Source of the DNA: NVTR01 sp036480115
Lineage (GTDB): Bacteria > Pseudomonadota > Alphaproteobacteria > Rhodobacterales > Rhodobacteraceae
Length of the DNA: 64,000 bases
Assembly (NCBI GenBank): GCA_965224795.1
Contig: CBDDAE010000002.1
Coordinates: 868,001-932,000, forward strand
Direction of reading: 5' to 3'
In this document: positions 45,730 through 53,953 of the stretch, piece by piece
Position numbering within the stretch: the first letter of the stretch is position 1
How the letters are laid out: the number at the start of each line of letters is the position of its first letter
The notes under the pieces: model-generated
Database searches by the model: none
What the model was told of the DNA's origin: nothing
What the model saw: only the letters and a program-made list of their open reading frames with translations
Made by a program: the position numbers and the translations under genes

Positions 45730-46380
45730 CTAGACCACCAACATTCGCAGCCCTTGTGTCACATCTGCCCGTACCGCCAGCCGCAACCCCGGCTCATCTC
45801 CGGCACGCAAAGCCGCCACAATAGCGCGGTGCTGCTGAGGCAATTCTGTGCGCTGCAATCGGCCATAGAGCGCGCGCATCGTTGGCCCCAGTTGCAGCCA
45901 GACAGTTTCCGCCATCGCCAGCATCGCCGGGGCCTGTGCGCGCAGATATAGTGTGCGGTGGAACTCCAGATTGGTACGAATATAACCCACGGCATCGCCT
46001 TTGACGATCACTTCGGAAAGCGCACCATTTATTGCCTGCAGCCGGTCAACCAACGCCAGATGTGCCCGCGGCAGCGCCCGGCTAGCCAGTTCCGGCTCCA
46101 GTAGTGCCCGGATGGACGCAAGTTCTTCAATTCTTTCGTTGCTTAGTTCCGGCGTGGCCACTCTGCCGGATGAAGTCATGCTAAGCGCTCCTTCGGCCAC
46201 CAAACGGCGCACGGCTTCGCGCGCCGGCGTCATCGATACATCAAACTGTCGCCCAATCCCACGCAAAGTCAGTGCATGGCCAGGGGGCAGCTCTCCGTGC
46301 ATGATCCGGGAGCGCAAGCTGCGAAACACGCGGTCATGGGCAACCGTTAGGGCCTCGGAATTGCGCGTAGGGCTAATCAT
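45730..46380 (-). CDS. GntR family regulator, FCD type
   Basis: A 216-residue protein with a winged helix-turn-helix at residues 15-80 (LRSRIMHGELPPGHALTLRG and RQFDVSMTPAREAVRRLVAEGAL) and a C-terminal FCD ligand domain with ALLEPELASRAL and FHRTLYLRAQAP. FCD regulators typically sense organic acids. Its target here is unknown, though the neighbouring TCA cluster is a possible one. It overlaps the metallopeptidase gene by four bases. Confidence 0.88.
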   Translation of the reverse strand: MISPTRNSEALTVAHDRVFRSLRSRIMHGELPPGHALTLRGIGRQFDVSMTPAREAVRRLVAEGALSMTSSGRVATPELSNERIEELASIRALLEPELASRALPRAHLALVDRLQAINGALSEVIVKGDAVGYIRTNLEFHRTLYLRAQAPAMLAMAETVWLQLGPTMRALYGRLQRTELPQQHRAIVAALRAGDEPGLRLAVRADVTQGLRMLVV

Positions 46381-47105
46381 TGCATGATGTGTTCAGAGCT
46401 TGGGGCCGTGGTCAATTGCGCAAACCGATAGGAATGCAGCACGGCACCATTTTTACGCAACCATTGGCGCGGAATTTTGTAGCCCGGGTAGATACCAGCC
46501 ACGACCGCCCAATAAGGTGGCGAATGGTTCATTTCCAGCAAATGCGCAACTTCATGCGCCGCAACATAATCCAAAACATCTTTTGGGGCCATGATCAGCC
46601 GCCATGAAAACATCAGTTTGCCATCAGTGGTACACGATCCCCAGCGCGATCGAGTGTCGCGCATTGTGATGCCTTTAACGTCAACGCCCAACAAACCACT
46701 ATAGTGGTCACATGCACGGCTTAGCCGTTCCCGGGCCAGAGTTTTTAGATAGGCGGCGGTTCGAATAGGGACCCGATCCGCGTCACCTGGCACTTGCAAT
46801 TGGCCATCCTGAAACCGCACCGCACGCCCGGACAGCCCCACAATGGGCACCTGTTGACCTTCAAGCAGTATCTGCCCGCCAATTCGCGGGATAATTTCTT
46901 GCGGTCGTTTGCCAAGCTGACACCTAATCCAATGCTCTTTCTCGCAGGCGAAACCCCGGGCTTCAGATGCACTTGCACATTTTGGCAAGGTCATTGTGAC
47001 ACGGCCATCAAGCTGTGAAACCCGAAGTGAAAGCCTTCGAGCACGGGTGTTTACACGTATCTCAACAGTAATTTCCGGGTCACCAGGTAGGTGTATCTGC
47101 CGCAT
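46377..47105 (-). CDS. SprT/YgjP-like zinc metallopeptidase
   Basis: A 242-residue protein with the DUF45/YgjP pattern: an N-terminal beta-rich part (RRLSLRVSQLDGRVTMTLPK), the DTRSRWGSCTTDGKLMFSW block, and HEVAHLLEMNHSPPYWAVV carrying the HExxH zinc motif with an additional H. Cytosolic, no signal peptide. Upstream of and overlapping the GntR gene, so the two are co-transcribed. Confidence 0.88.
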   Translation of the reverse strand: MRQIHLPGDPEITVEIRVNTRARRLSLRVSQLDGRVTMTLPKCASASEARGFACEKEHWIRCQLGKRPQEIIPRIGGQILLEGQQVPIVGLSGRAVRFQDGQLQVPGDADRVPIRTAAYLKTLARERLSRACDHYSGLLGVDVKGITMRDTRSRWGSCTTDGKLMFSWRLIMAPKDVLDYVAAHEVAHLLEMNHSPPYWAVVAGIYPGYKIPRQWLRKNGAVLHSYRFAQLTTAPSSEHIMQ

Positions 47106-47270
47106 GGTTTTTCCATCGCTTGCCTGAATGGGTAGGGTAAACCGGTTCCAAAGAAATGCACAGGCCAGATCGCTAGAACGCCAAATCTCTCAAAATGCTT
47201 TGACACCCTGGCGGCTGTATGTCAGAGGGGCTGAAATCTTGAAAAATGATACTCGCGAAAGGGGATTTTC

Positions 47271-47600
47271 ATGCCCAATGAAGAATGGGGCGTCAAACGT
47301 ATTTGCCCAACCAGCGGCAAACGGTTTTACGACATGAACAAAAAACCGATTGTCAGCCCCTATACTGGCGAAACGGTAACGCTTGATGCCAACACCCGTA
47401 CCCGGGTTGCTGTGGCCGAAAAGACCGAAGCTAAAGTCGAAGAGGATCAAACCGACGAAGAAGAAATCCTTTTGGACGATGATGATAGTGATGATTCTAG
47501 CGATGCCGCTGTCGACAATGATTTGCTGGATGATGATGATGACAATGACGACGTTCCGTTGGACGAAGTCAAAGACGTACCGGCAAACGACGACGACTGA
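47271..47600 (+). CDS. TIGR02300 family acidic-tail protein
   Basis: A 109-residue protein. The N-terminal EWGVKRICPTSGKRFYDMNK and VSPYTGETV are the TIGR02300 signature, but of the two CxxC knuckles usual in the family only one Cys remains (ICPTSG and SPYTG). The remainder is a tail of about 45 Asp/Glu-rich residues. Function unknown. I recall Cys-depleted versions in other Rhodobacterales. The tRNA follows 78 bases later. Confidence 0.88.
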   Translation: MPNEEWGVKRICPTSGKRFYDMNKKPIVSPYTGETVTLDANTRTRVAVAEKTEAKVEEDQTDEEEILLDDDDSDDSSDAAVDNDLLDDDDDNDDVPLDEVKDVPANDDD

Positions 47601-47678
47601 CAATAAGGCTCGGGCTTTTCTGCTTGATCTGCCCGGGTCGGTTTCATACATACGCCAAGCGCGGCGACATATGCGTTT

Positions 47679-47754
<76 letters not shown>

Positions 47755-47838
47755 TACCGCTCAATTAAATCGATGTTATGCAGTACCGGTTCAAACGTTT
47801 GAAAAGTACTTTTACTTGGAAGTCAGCGTGCGTAGTCG

Positions 47839-48984
47839 CTAGTCGCCTGCAGCGGCGTCGAAACGTTTCTTAACTAAAGTTAAATACGACGCGAACCGTG
47901 CCCATACTTTGGCAGGATCGATTGACAGGAATGGCCTCTCAACCACTTGAAATGACAGGTGCGAGATCGTAATTGACAACGCCAGTGGCAGTATCCATCC
48001 AATGTATCCCGATCCGGGATACCCCATGGCCAACAACACATCGACCACAAGTGTATGCCAGAGATAGAGACTGAAACTAATCAGGCCAACATAGCGGGAA
48101 CAGCGCCATTCAAAAGCTACGCGCAACCGCGGGCTACCAAACCTCAAACCTACCAATATTCCAAGCCATGCTAACCCTTGAATCAGATACTGCCTGTTAA
48201 AATAGACAACAACATCCCCAAAAATCACCTCTTGAACGGAGGGTATCATTAAGACAAGCGCGACTGCGGAAATCCAAAATATGCCTGTGCTAACGCGTCT
48301 TGCCTTGCTATTATTTTCGAAATTTGCGGAAAAGTAACCTACATCGATCGCAGCAAAAGCTGAGCCAATGACGAAAATCTGAATATAGGCTCTTAAGTAA
48401 ACTCCACCCCCCCGCCCTTCCTGCGAGAGTAAATAAATTTCAACGATTGAACAAAATATTGCGACTAAGCCAATCGTCAATGCTGGTGAACGCAGTGTCG
48501 TGTACCGCAGCCCAAGCGCTAAAAACGGCAGTAAAAAATAGAATTTGAATTCCACAGGGACGCTCCAAAGGACGCCTATTCCATCCTGTAGAAATAAATG
48601 CCTCCAAAAATCCGCCCAATGTAGCGAATAGGGAAAACCACGTGGGTTCTCCATCACGATTGAAGAGAGTTTCGTCGTTGCAACACAAAAAAGCAGAAAA
48701 ATACTAAATAGCGGAAAAATTCTCAGCGATCTGCGAAAAAAGAATTTGCTTAATTGTTGCCATGACCAGAACGACTTACCTTTAAGAAGAATGACTCGGG
48801 TCAACAAGTAAGCGCTGAGAAGGAAGAACAAATAAACGCCGCTTTTCCCGGCATAGATGAGTGAAATTCCCCCTATATTGGCCCAACCTTGAATTCCAAA
48901 ATGGCTAACAACGACGATCATCGCAGCGAGTGCACGCAATCCGTCTAGGTACGGAAAATCATTTCGTTTTATTGAAAAACCCAT
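47839..48984 (-). CDS. Acyltransferase 3 family membrane protein
   Basis: A 381-residue protein with about ten transmembrane helices. The N-terminal FPYLDGLRALAAMIVVVSHF is the acyltransferase-3 (OafA/NodX) signature with the conserved histidine. Such enzymes O-acetylate surface sugars. The gene is AT-richer than its neighbours and sits beside tRNA-Ala with a poor non-coding flank, suggesting horizontal gain. No glycan locus is adjacent, so the target sugar is unknown. Confidence 0.88.
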   Translation of the reverse strand: MGFSIKRNDFPYLDGLRALAAMIVVVSHFGIQGWANIGGISLIYAGKSGVYLFFLLSAYLLTRVILLKGKSFWSWQQLSKFFFRRSLRIFPLFSIFLLFCVATTKLSSIVMENPRGFPYSLHWADFWRHLFLQDGIGVLWSVPVEFKFYFLLPFLALGLRYTTLRSPALTIGLVAIFCSIVEIYLLSQEGRGGGVYLRAYIQIFVIGSAFAAIDVGYFSANFENNSKARRVSTGIFWISAVALVLMIPSVQEVIFGDVVVYFNRQYLIQGLAWLGILVGLRFGSPRLRVAFEWRCSRYVGLISFSLYLWHTLVVDVLLAMGYPGSGYIGWILPLALSITISHLSFQVVERPFLSIDPAKVWARFASYLTLVKKRFDAAAGD

Positions 48985-49336
48985 AGCAATGCCAACTTAT
49001 CGTGGCGTTAAATATGGATCATATTCAACTGCTTGCTGCGCCATTCGGTATCGCTCCCTGAACTGATCAACCTTTAGCTTTAGGGATATTACTCGAAATA
49101 CTTACGTAGGGGAAGCTAAGCCCAATAGCGGCTGTTTCGACAGCACCGCGCGTGCAAACAAATCCAACACTAGCTACGATTGCGAGCGTATTTTTTTGAT
49201 ATTACAAAAAGTCATCTAATTATGATAAACAGATGATTGTAATTTACCTAATCTCGGGAAAATGTTCCTTTGAACACAAGTTCAGCAAAGTATGAACGGG
49301 CATTTTTAAAAACGGCACATAGTGGTAGGATTTCCA
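48985..49336. other. 352-base non-coding, AT-rich gap
   Basis: No convincing reading frame, RNA gene or repeat is visible here. It contains poly-T stretches and the 5' region of the radical-SAM operon, including a TAGGA site at 49327-49331 that starts the gene at 49337. A long antisense frame that begins near 49244 is a shadow of that gene. Confidence 0.6.
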
Positions 49337-50767
49337 ATGGCAAAAGCTGAAAAACACATTCCTTCGGAACACGAACAGGCATTTCTTGGAAAAGTCACCA
49401 ACGGTAAATATGACCGCCAGATCATCACCGGCATCAAAAAATTCATCGACGGCAATGCGCCTCAGGACATGCAGGATTTTTATTCGCCTGCCGAGCTTAA
49501 GGCGATAACTGATCTGGACGGCACGGATCGCGATGTTCAGGCGCGCATGCCCATCAAGATCACCCGGCACTATTTTGAACTGGCGGTAAACAGCCCGGCC
49601 ATTCAAACCCTTGTCAAAGCCAGCCCCAAGGAAACCTACGATCTGGATGGCGCTGAGGATCCCGGCAAGCAGATGTCCTATAGCCCGGTAGAGGGTTTGA
49701 TCCACAAATATGAACTTGGCCTGATCTACGTGGCGTCCACTTGTTCCGCCCACTGCCGGTTTTGCTACCGCGAAGAACTGATCGCCAAGAAAACCATCGA
49801 ACGCGCCGACGGCACATCCGCGCCCAAGGGGCTGGCGCAGATCAGTGAGATCGTCGCCTATGTGAAAAAACACAACCGCGAAGTGGCCGATAACGGCGGG
49901 CGACACCCTGATACTGGGCGCGAAAAACTGCGCGAAATTCTGATGTCGGGTGGTGATCCGATGGTGTTGGGCAACAAAAACATTGCCCAGTGGCTGGCGG
50001 CCCTGTCTGAAGCCGGGATTGAATCTATCCGCCTTGGAACCAAGGAACTGGCGTTTTTCCCGGAACGCTTTGACGAAACATTCTTTGCCATGCTGGATGA
50101 TTTTCACATCGCTTACCCGCAAACCAACCTGCGGATGATGGTGCATTTCAATCACCCGGATGAGTTCCTGAAAAAGGGCCCGGATGGCAAATATATCGAC
50201 AACCCGGCCGGTGGTCTGGAATGGATCGCCGCGACCCGCCATTCGGTCAAGGAATTTGGCCGCCGCCCCTGGATCAACATCGACAACCAGTCGCCCATTA
50301 TCAAAGGCATCAACAACGACCCCGACGCCCTGCGCATTATGCAGCGCGAATTAAAACGCAACGGCGTTGAAAACCACTATTTCTTCTGCGGGCGCGATAT
50401 TGTTGGCCACAAGGCGTTCAACGTGCCGATCGAAGAAGCATGGCATGTGCTGAATGAAAGCCAAAAAGGCCTGTCCGGGGTCGAGGCCCACGCGCGTCTG
50501 TCGATCACCCATTATAAGGGCAAAACCGAAGTGTCTGCGGTGACCAACAAACCCATGCCTGGCGTGCCGGGCGGTGAGAACGGCGTGGTGATCCTGAAAC
50601 TTCTACGCTCGGCCGAAGACGCCAAAGACCGCTGCAAAGTCACCATTGTGGGCCGCAACCCGCAAGCCATCTGGTTTTCCGGCTACGACGACCGGGTGAT
50701 CTATGATGAGGCTGAGCTTTATTCGATGTACGGCATTGAACCGGCCACATTACAGGCCGTTGAATGA
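49337..50767 (+). CDS. KamA-like radical SAM protein (divergent aminomutase family)
   Basis: A 476-residue protein. The radical-SAM motif CSAHCRFC puts the cluster cysteines at 136, 140 and 143; MSGGDPMVLGNK near 203-214 is the SAM-binding GGxP-like element. It resembles lysine 2,3-aminomutase along its length, but where LAM has DAPGGGGK (lysine-recognition Asp and PLP Lys) this protein has GVPGGENG at 409-416, lacking both. It is therefore unlikely to be a standard LAM. TAGGA precedes the ATG. Its stop overlaps the ferredoxin start (ATGA). Confidence 0.85.
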   Translation: MAKAEKHIPSEHEQAFLGKVTNGKYDRQIITGIKKFIDGNAPQDMQDFYSPAELKAITDLDGTDRDVQARMPIKITRHYFELAVNSPAIQTLVKASPKETYDLDGAEDPGKQMSYSPVEGLIHKYELGLIYVASTCSAHCRFCYREELIAKKTIERADGTSAPKGLAQISEIVAYVKKHNREVADNGGRHPDTGREKLREILMSGGDPMVLGNKNIAQWLAALSEAGIESIRLGTKELAFFPERFDETFFAMLDDFHIAYPQTNLRMMVHFNHPDEFLKKGPDGKYIDNPAGGLEWIAATRHSVKEFGRRPWINIDNQSPIIKGINNDPDALRIMQRELKRNGVENHYFFCGRDIVGHKAFNVPIEEAWHVLNESQKGLSGVEAHARLSITHYKGKTEVSAVTNKPMPGVPGGENGVVILKLLRSAEDAKDRCKVTIVGRNPQAIWFSGYDDRVIYDEAELYSMYGIEPATLQAVE

Positions 50768-51087
50768 CATACGTTGTCACCGACAACTGCATTCAGTGCA
50801 AATATACTGATTGCGTCGATATCTGCCCGGTTGATTGCTTTTATGAGGGCCCGAACTTTCTGGTGATACATCCGGATGAATGCATCGATTGTGACGATTG
50901 CGTTGAGGCCTGCCCGGCGGACGCCATCTATAGCGATGACAATTTGCCTGAGGAAAAGAAAGAATTTCTGCTGCTAAATGAAGAACTGGCGCAAATCTGG
51001 CCCAGTATCACTGACCAGAAAGACCCGCTGCCGGAAGCCGAAAAATGGGACGGTGTGGCCGGTAAACTGGAACATCTGCAACGATGA
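50764..51087 (+). CDS. fdxA: FdxA-type 7Fe ferredoxin
   Basis: A 107-residue ferredoxin. The N-terminal clusters are CIQCKYTDCVDICPVDCFYEG in pieces and CIDCDDCVEACP, the [3Fe-4S]/[4Fe-4S] pattern of FdxA, and the remaining 50 residues form the usual helical extension. It overlaps both neighbours (ATGA each side), so it is probably the electron donor that reduces the cluster of the radical SAM enzyme for SAM cleavage. That role is inferred from context. Confidence 0.9.
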   Translation: MTYVVTDNCIQCKYTDCVDICPVDCFYEGPNFLVIHPDECIDCDDCVEACPADAIYSDDNLPEEKKEFLLLNEELAQIWPSITDQKDPLPEAEKWDGVAGKLEHLQR

Positions 51088-52394
51088 GCAAAAGTTCAGA
51101 CCTTTATGCGCGGGCCCAAAATGTCATGCCCGGCGGCATCAGCCGCAACACAATTTTACGCAAACCACACCCGATTTATGCCGCCCATGCGCAGGGCTGC
51201 TACGTCACCGATATCGAAGGTGTCACGCGCATTGATTTTGCCAATAACGTCGCCTCACTGATCCACGGCCATGCCCATCCGGCGATTGTATCGGCGGTTA
51301 GCGAACAGTTGAAAAAGGGTAGTGCCTTCACCGTCGGCACCGAGGCCGAGGTGGTGTATGCCGAAAATATCATCAGCCGAAACGCCGGTTTTGAAAAGAT
51401 GCGCTTTGTGAATTCCGGCACCGAGGCGGTGATGAGCTGCATCAAAGCGGCACGCGCTTTTACCGGTCGGGCAAAAATTGCCAAAGTCGAAGGTTCTTAT
51501 CACGGTCTGTATGATTACGCCGAAGTCAGCCAAACCGCGAACCCTGGCAATTGGGGCAACGCACAGGAACCGCGCAGCACGCCGGTGTCGTTTGGAACAC
51601 CCCAAGGCGTATTGGATGACGTTGTGGTCATTCCCTTCAACGATCCGGAGCTTGCAATCAAAATCCTGGATCAGCACAAAGACACCATCGCCGGCGTGTT
51701 GCTTGACTTGCTCCCCCACCGTATTGGCGTCATCCCCGCCAGTGATGCTTTTGTTGCCGCGATCCGAAAATGGACCGCCGACAACGGTGCACTGATGATC
51801 TGCGATGAAGTGATTACCTTTCGCTCAAACACCGGCGGCGCACAGGAATGGTATGGCGTAACGCCCGATCTAACCGCATTAGGCAAGATGATCGGCGGCG
51901 GCTTTCCTGTTGGGGCACTGGCCGGGCGCGCCGATGTGATGGAGGTTATGAACCCACTGTCAGACACCCTGCTATTTCCACATTACGGCACTTTTTCAGC
52001 CAATCCGATCACCATGACGGCCGGGCGCGTGGCTATGGAACTATTTGACGAAAGCGCGGTCACGGCCCTGAATAAGTTGGCTGACTATGCTAGGAAAGTG
52101 ATTGATGAGGCGTTGAAACAATCGGGTGAAGCTGCCTGTGTCACCGGCAAAGGATCGATGTTTCGAATTCATCTGAAAGCGCATCCGCCCACAACATACC
52201 GGGATAGTTTCATGTCACCCGAAGAAATTCGAGCGAAAAATTCGTTGCTGGATTATTTGTTCGACAACGGGTTTTTAATGATTGAAACCTGTTCCGGAAC
52301 ACTGTCGACCGCGATGTCAAAAATTGAAATTGATCGCTTTGCCGAAGCAGTGCTTTCTGGAATGCAAAAGATCAAACCTTTGTTGGCTGATTAG
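51084..52394 (+). CDS. Class III aminotransferase (GSA-aminomutase-like)
   Basis: A 436-residue PLP enzyme. NSGTEAVMSCIKAARA and DEVITFRSN carry the PLP-binding residues (Asp241), and TALGKMIGGGFPVGALAGR the Schiff-base Lys268. Similar in outline to glutamate-1-semialdehyde aminomutase and to beta-amino-acid (beta-phenylalanine) transaminases (MPGGISRNT start). The usual EP-x2-G segment is replaced by LDLLPHRIGVIP. Operon context suggests it acts on the product of the radical-SAM enzyme. Its 3' end overlaps the convergent LysR gene by 23 bases. Confidence 0.85.
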   Translation: MSKSSDLYARAQNVMPGGISRNTILRKPHPIYAAHAQGCYVTDIEGVTRIDFANNVASLIHGHAHPAIVSAVSEQLKKGSAFTVGTEAEVVYAENIISRNAGFEKMRFVNSGTEAVMSCIKAARAFTGRAKIAKVEGSYHGLYDYAEVSQTANPGNWGNAQEPRSTPVSFGTPQGVLDDVVVIPFNDPELAIKILDQHKDTIAGVLLDLLPHRIGVIPASDAFVAAIRKWTADNGALMICDEVITFRSNTGGAQEWYGVTPDLTALGKMIGGGFPVGALAGRADVMEVMNPLSDTLLFPHYGTFSANPITMTAGRVAMELFDESAVTALNKLADYARKVIDEALKQSGEAACVTGKGSMFRIHLKAHPPTTYRDSFMSPEEIRAKNSLLDYLFDNGFLMIETCSGTLSTAMSKIEIDRFAEAVLSGMQKIKPLLAD

Positions 52395-53292
52395 GGCGTG
52401 TTTCAGAACCAATCCAGTTTGAAAACTCTTTAACACCTGGACGATTGCTGCCAATTGACGTTACCAGATAATAACCGTTATTTGTCCGCAAACTCATTTT
52501 ACCCTGGCGAACCAACTTCCCGCTTTCAAGCTCACTTTCGATCAGATATTTTGGAATTAGGGCTGCCCCCAGTGAAGCCAATGCGCCAGAGATCAGCATT
52601 GAGAATTGATCAAAGTGCATACCTGAATATGATACTTTGCTATCAATACCAATTTTCTGAAACCACTCTGACCAGGCAGTTGGCCGGGTTTCCAAATGTA
52701 ACAGTGGTAATTTTTCAAGCTGTTCAGTCGCGCTGATATCGTACCTGATTTGAAATTCCGGCGCACAAACCGGAATCATTTCTTCTTCAAAGATGCGCAC
52801 CATTTTGGTATCTGGCCAATCTTCGGTTCCGAAATGTATTGCGATGTCAAAATTATCTTTGGCTAATTCAAACGGTTCAAGACGGGTGGTTATATTGACA
52901 GTGAATTCTGGGTGATGTTTCGCGAAATCTGGCAATCGAGGAATAAGCCAACGACTGGCAAATGTCGGGAGAACGGCAATTCGCAAAGATGTCCCGTGAT
53001 CGCCAGAAGCAATCGCGCGAAGCACCGTTTGGCGAATGCTTTCCAAATCAACAGCAAGTTCGCTTGCCAAGTTGCGCCCGGCTTCGGTTAGAACGACACG
53101 CCGACCAACCCGGCGAAACATTTCTGTACCCACAATTTGTTCCAGCTCTTTCACTTGTCGGCTGATTGCACTTTGCGTCAGATGCAGCTCTTTGGCCGCT
53201 AAAGTAAAACTCTGGTGACGGGCGGCGCATTCAAAACTGCGCAAAATGGCATGAGACGGAAGAAACCGGCGTCGCAATTGGGCTGCTATCAT
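52372..53292 (-). CDS. LysR family regulator (GcvA-like)
   Basis: A 306-residue LTTR. The helix-turn-helix is ILRSFECAARHQSFTLAAKE and LHLTQSAISRQVKELEQ, and the ligand domain follows. The ATG at 53292 has GCAGGTAG before it and fits GcvA-like N-termini; an upstream ATG at 53319 is possible. It converges with the aminotransferase operon and may regulate that operon or an unlinked target. Confidence 0.87.
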   Translation of the reverse strand: MIAAQLRRRFLPSHAILRSFECAARHQSFTLAAKELHLTQSAISRQVKELEQIVGTEMFRRVGRRVVLTEAGRNLASELAVDLESIRQTVLRAIASGDHGTSLRIAVLPTFASRWLIPRLPDFAKHHPEFTVNITTRLEPFELAKDNFDIAIHFGTEDWPDTKMVRIFEEEMIPVCAPEFQIRYDISATEQLEKLPLLHLETRPTAWSEWFQKIGIDSKVSYSGMHFDQFSMLISGALASLGAALIPKYLIESELESGKLVRQGKMSLRTNNGYYLVTSIGSNRPGVKEFSNWIGSETRPNQPTKV

Positions 53293-53385
53293 GGAGCTAC
53301 CTGCATAATCAGAACTCATCAAACCATTTAGATTTCATGAGTCCTATGTCTTAGTTAAAAGATCAGTGTCAAGTTTCCGATACAA

Positions 53386-53817
53386 TTACCTGTCAATTTT
53401 GGTGGCAAGAATAATCGATGACATTGTTTCATCTATCCCATCCAGACAGCCAATTTTATCAAGAATTTCATCAAGTTCTGACATTGATCCCGTGGACACT
53501 ACCGCCGCCAGATCAAAACCCCCGCTAATCGAATAAAGCGACGTAATCTGATTTATCCCGCCCAAGGCCTGTTCGATTCCAGCCCGAAGTGGAGGGGGAA
53601 ATTTAATCATAACCAACGCGCGAACCCTGCTTTGTTCATATTTGGACGAAAGTTTCACCGAAAAACCGCGAATGACACCATTGCGAATAAGTTTTTGCAA
53701 TCGCATTTGGGCAGCAGTACGCGATGAAAACAACCTGCGGGCAATTTCCGAGACCGAAAGCCGGCCATCCACCCGCAACAGGCCTATCAGTTTTTCATCT
53801 TTTTCAGTTATCTCCAC
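53386..53817 (-). CDS. Lrp/AsnC family transcriptional regulator
   Basis: A 143-residue Lrp protein. The HTH reads LLRVDGRLSVSEIARRLF then SRTAAQMRLQKLI, and the RAM effector domain follows (RVRALVMIKFPP, SISGGFDLAAVVS). It is divergent from the aldehyde dehydrogenase gene with a 136-base AT-rich gap, the usual place for a dedicated regulator. Lysine or an intermediate is a likely effector, by context. Confidence 0.88.
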   Translation of the reverse strand: MEITEKDEKLIGLLRVDGRLSVSEIARRLFSSRTAAQMRLQKLIRNGVIRGFSVKLSSKYEQSRVRALVMIKFPPPLRAGIEQALGGINQITSLYSISGGFDLAAVVSTGSMSELDEILDKIGCLDGIDETMSSIILATKIDR

Positions 53818-53953
53818 GCGTTTTCCAATATAGATATTATCACATTATATATAGTTAAACTGAATGTTTTATATAGGCAAAAGATAAATTCGACTAATTG
53901 ATATGACTAACATCGACCGATATCATTTCCTTGAAATCCAAAGGGAGCCTACG

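Noticed and set aside
49244..50242. Long (332-codon) open frame antisense to the radical SAM gene
   Set aside because: It is a codon-bias shadow; the sense gene has clear family motifs and the antisense frame has none.
49337..50767. Annotation as lysine 2,3-aminomutase (ablA/kamA)
   Set aside because: The PLP lysine and a substrate aspartate appear absent, and no ablB partner is present.
51084..52394. Annotation as glutamate-1-semialdehyde aminomutase (hemL)
   Set aside because: The fold matches but the EP-G segment and operon context do not; left as class III aminotransferase.
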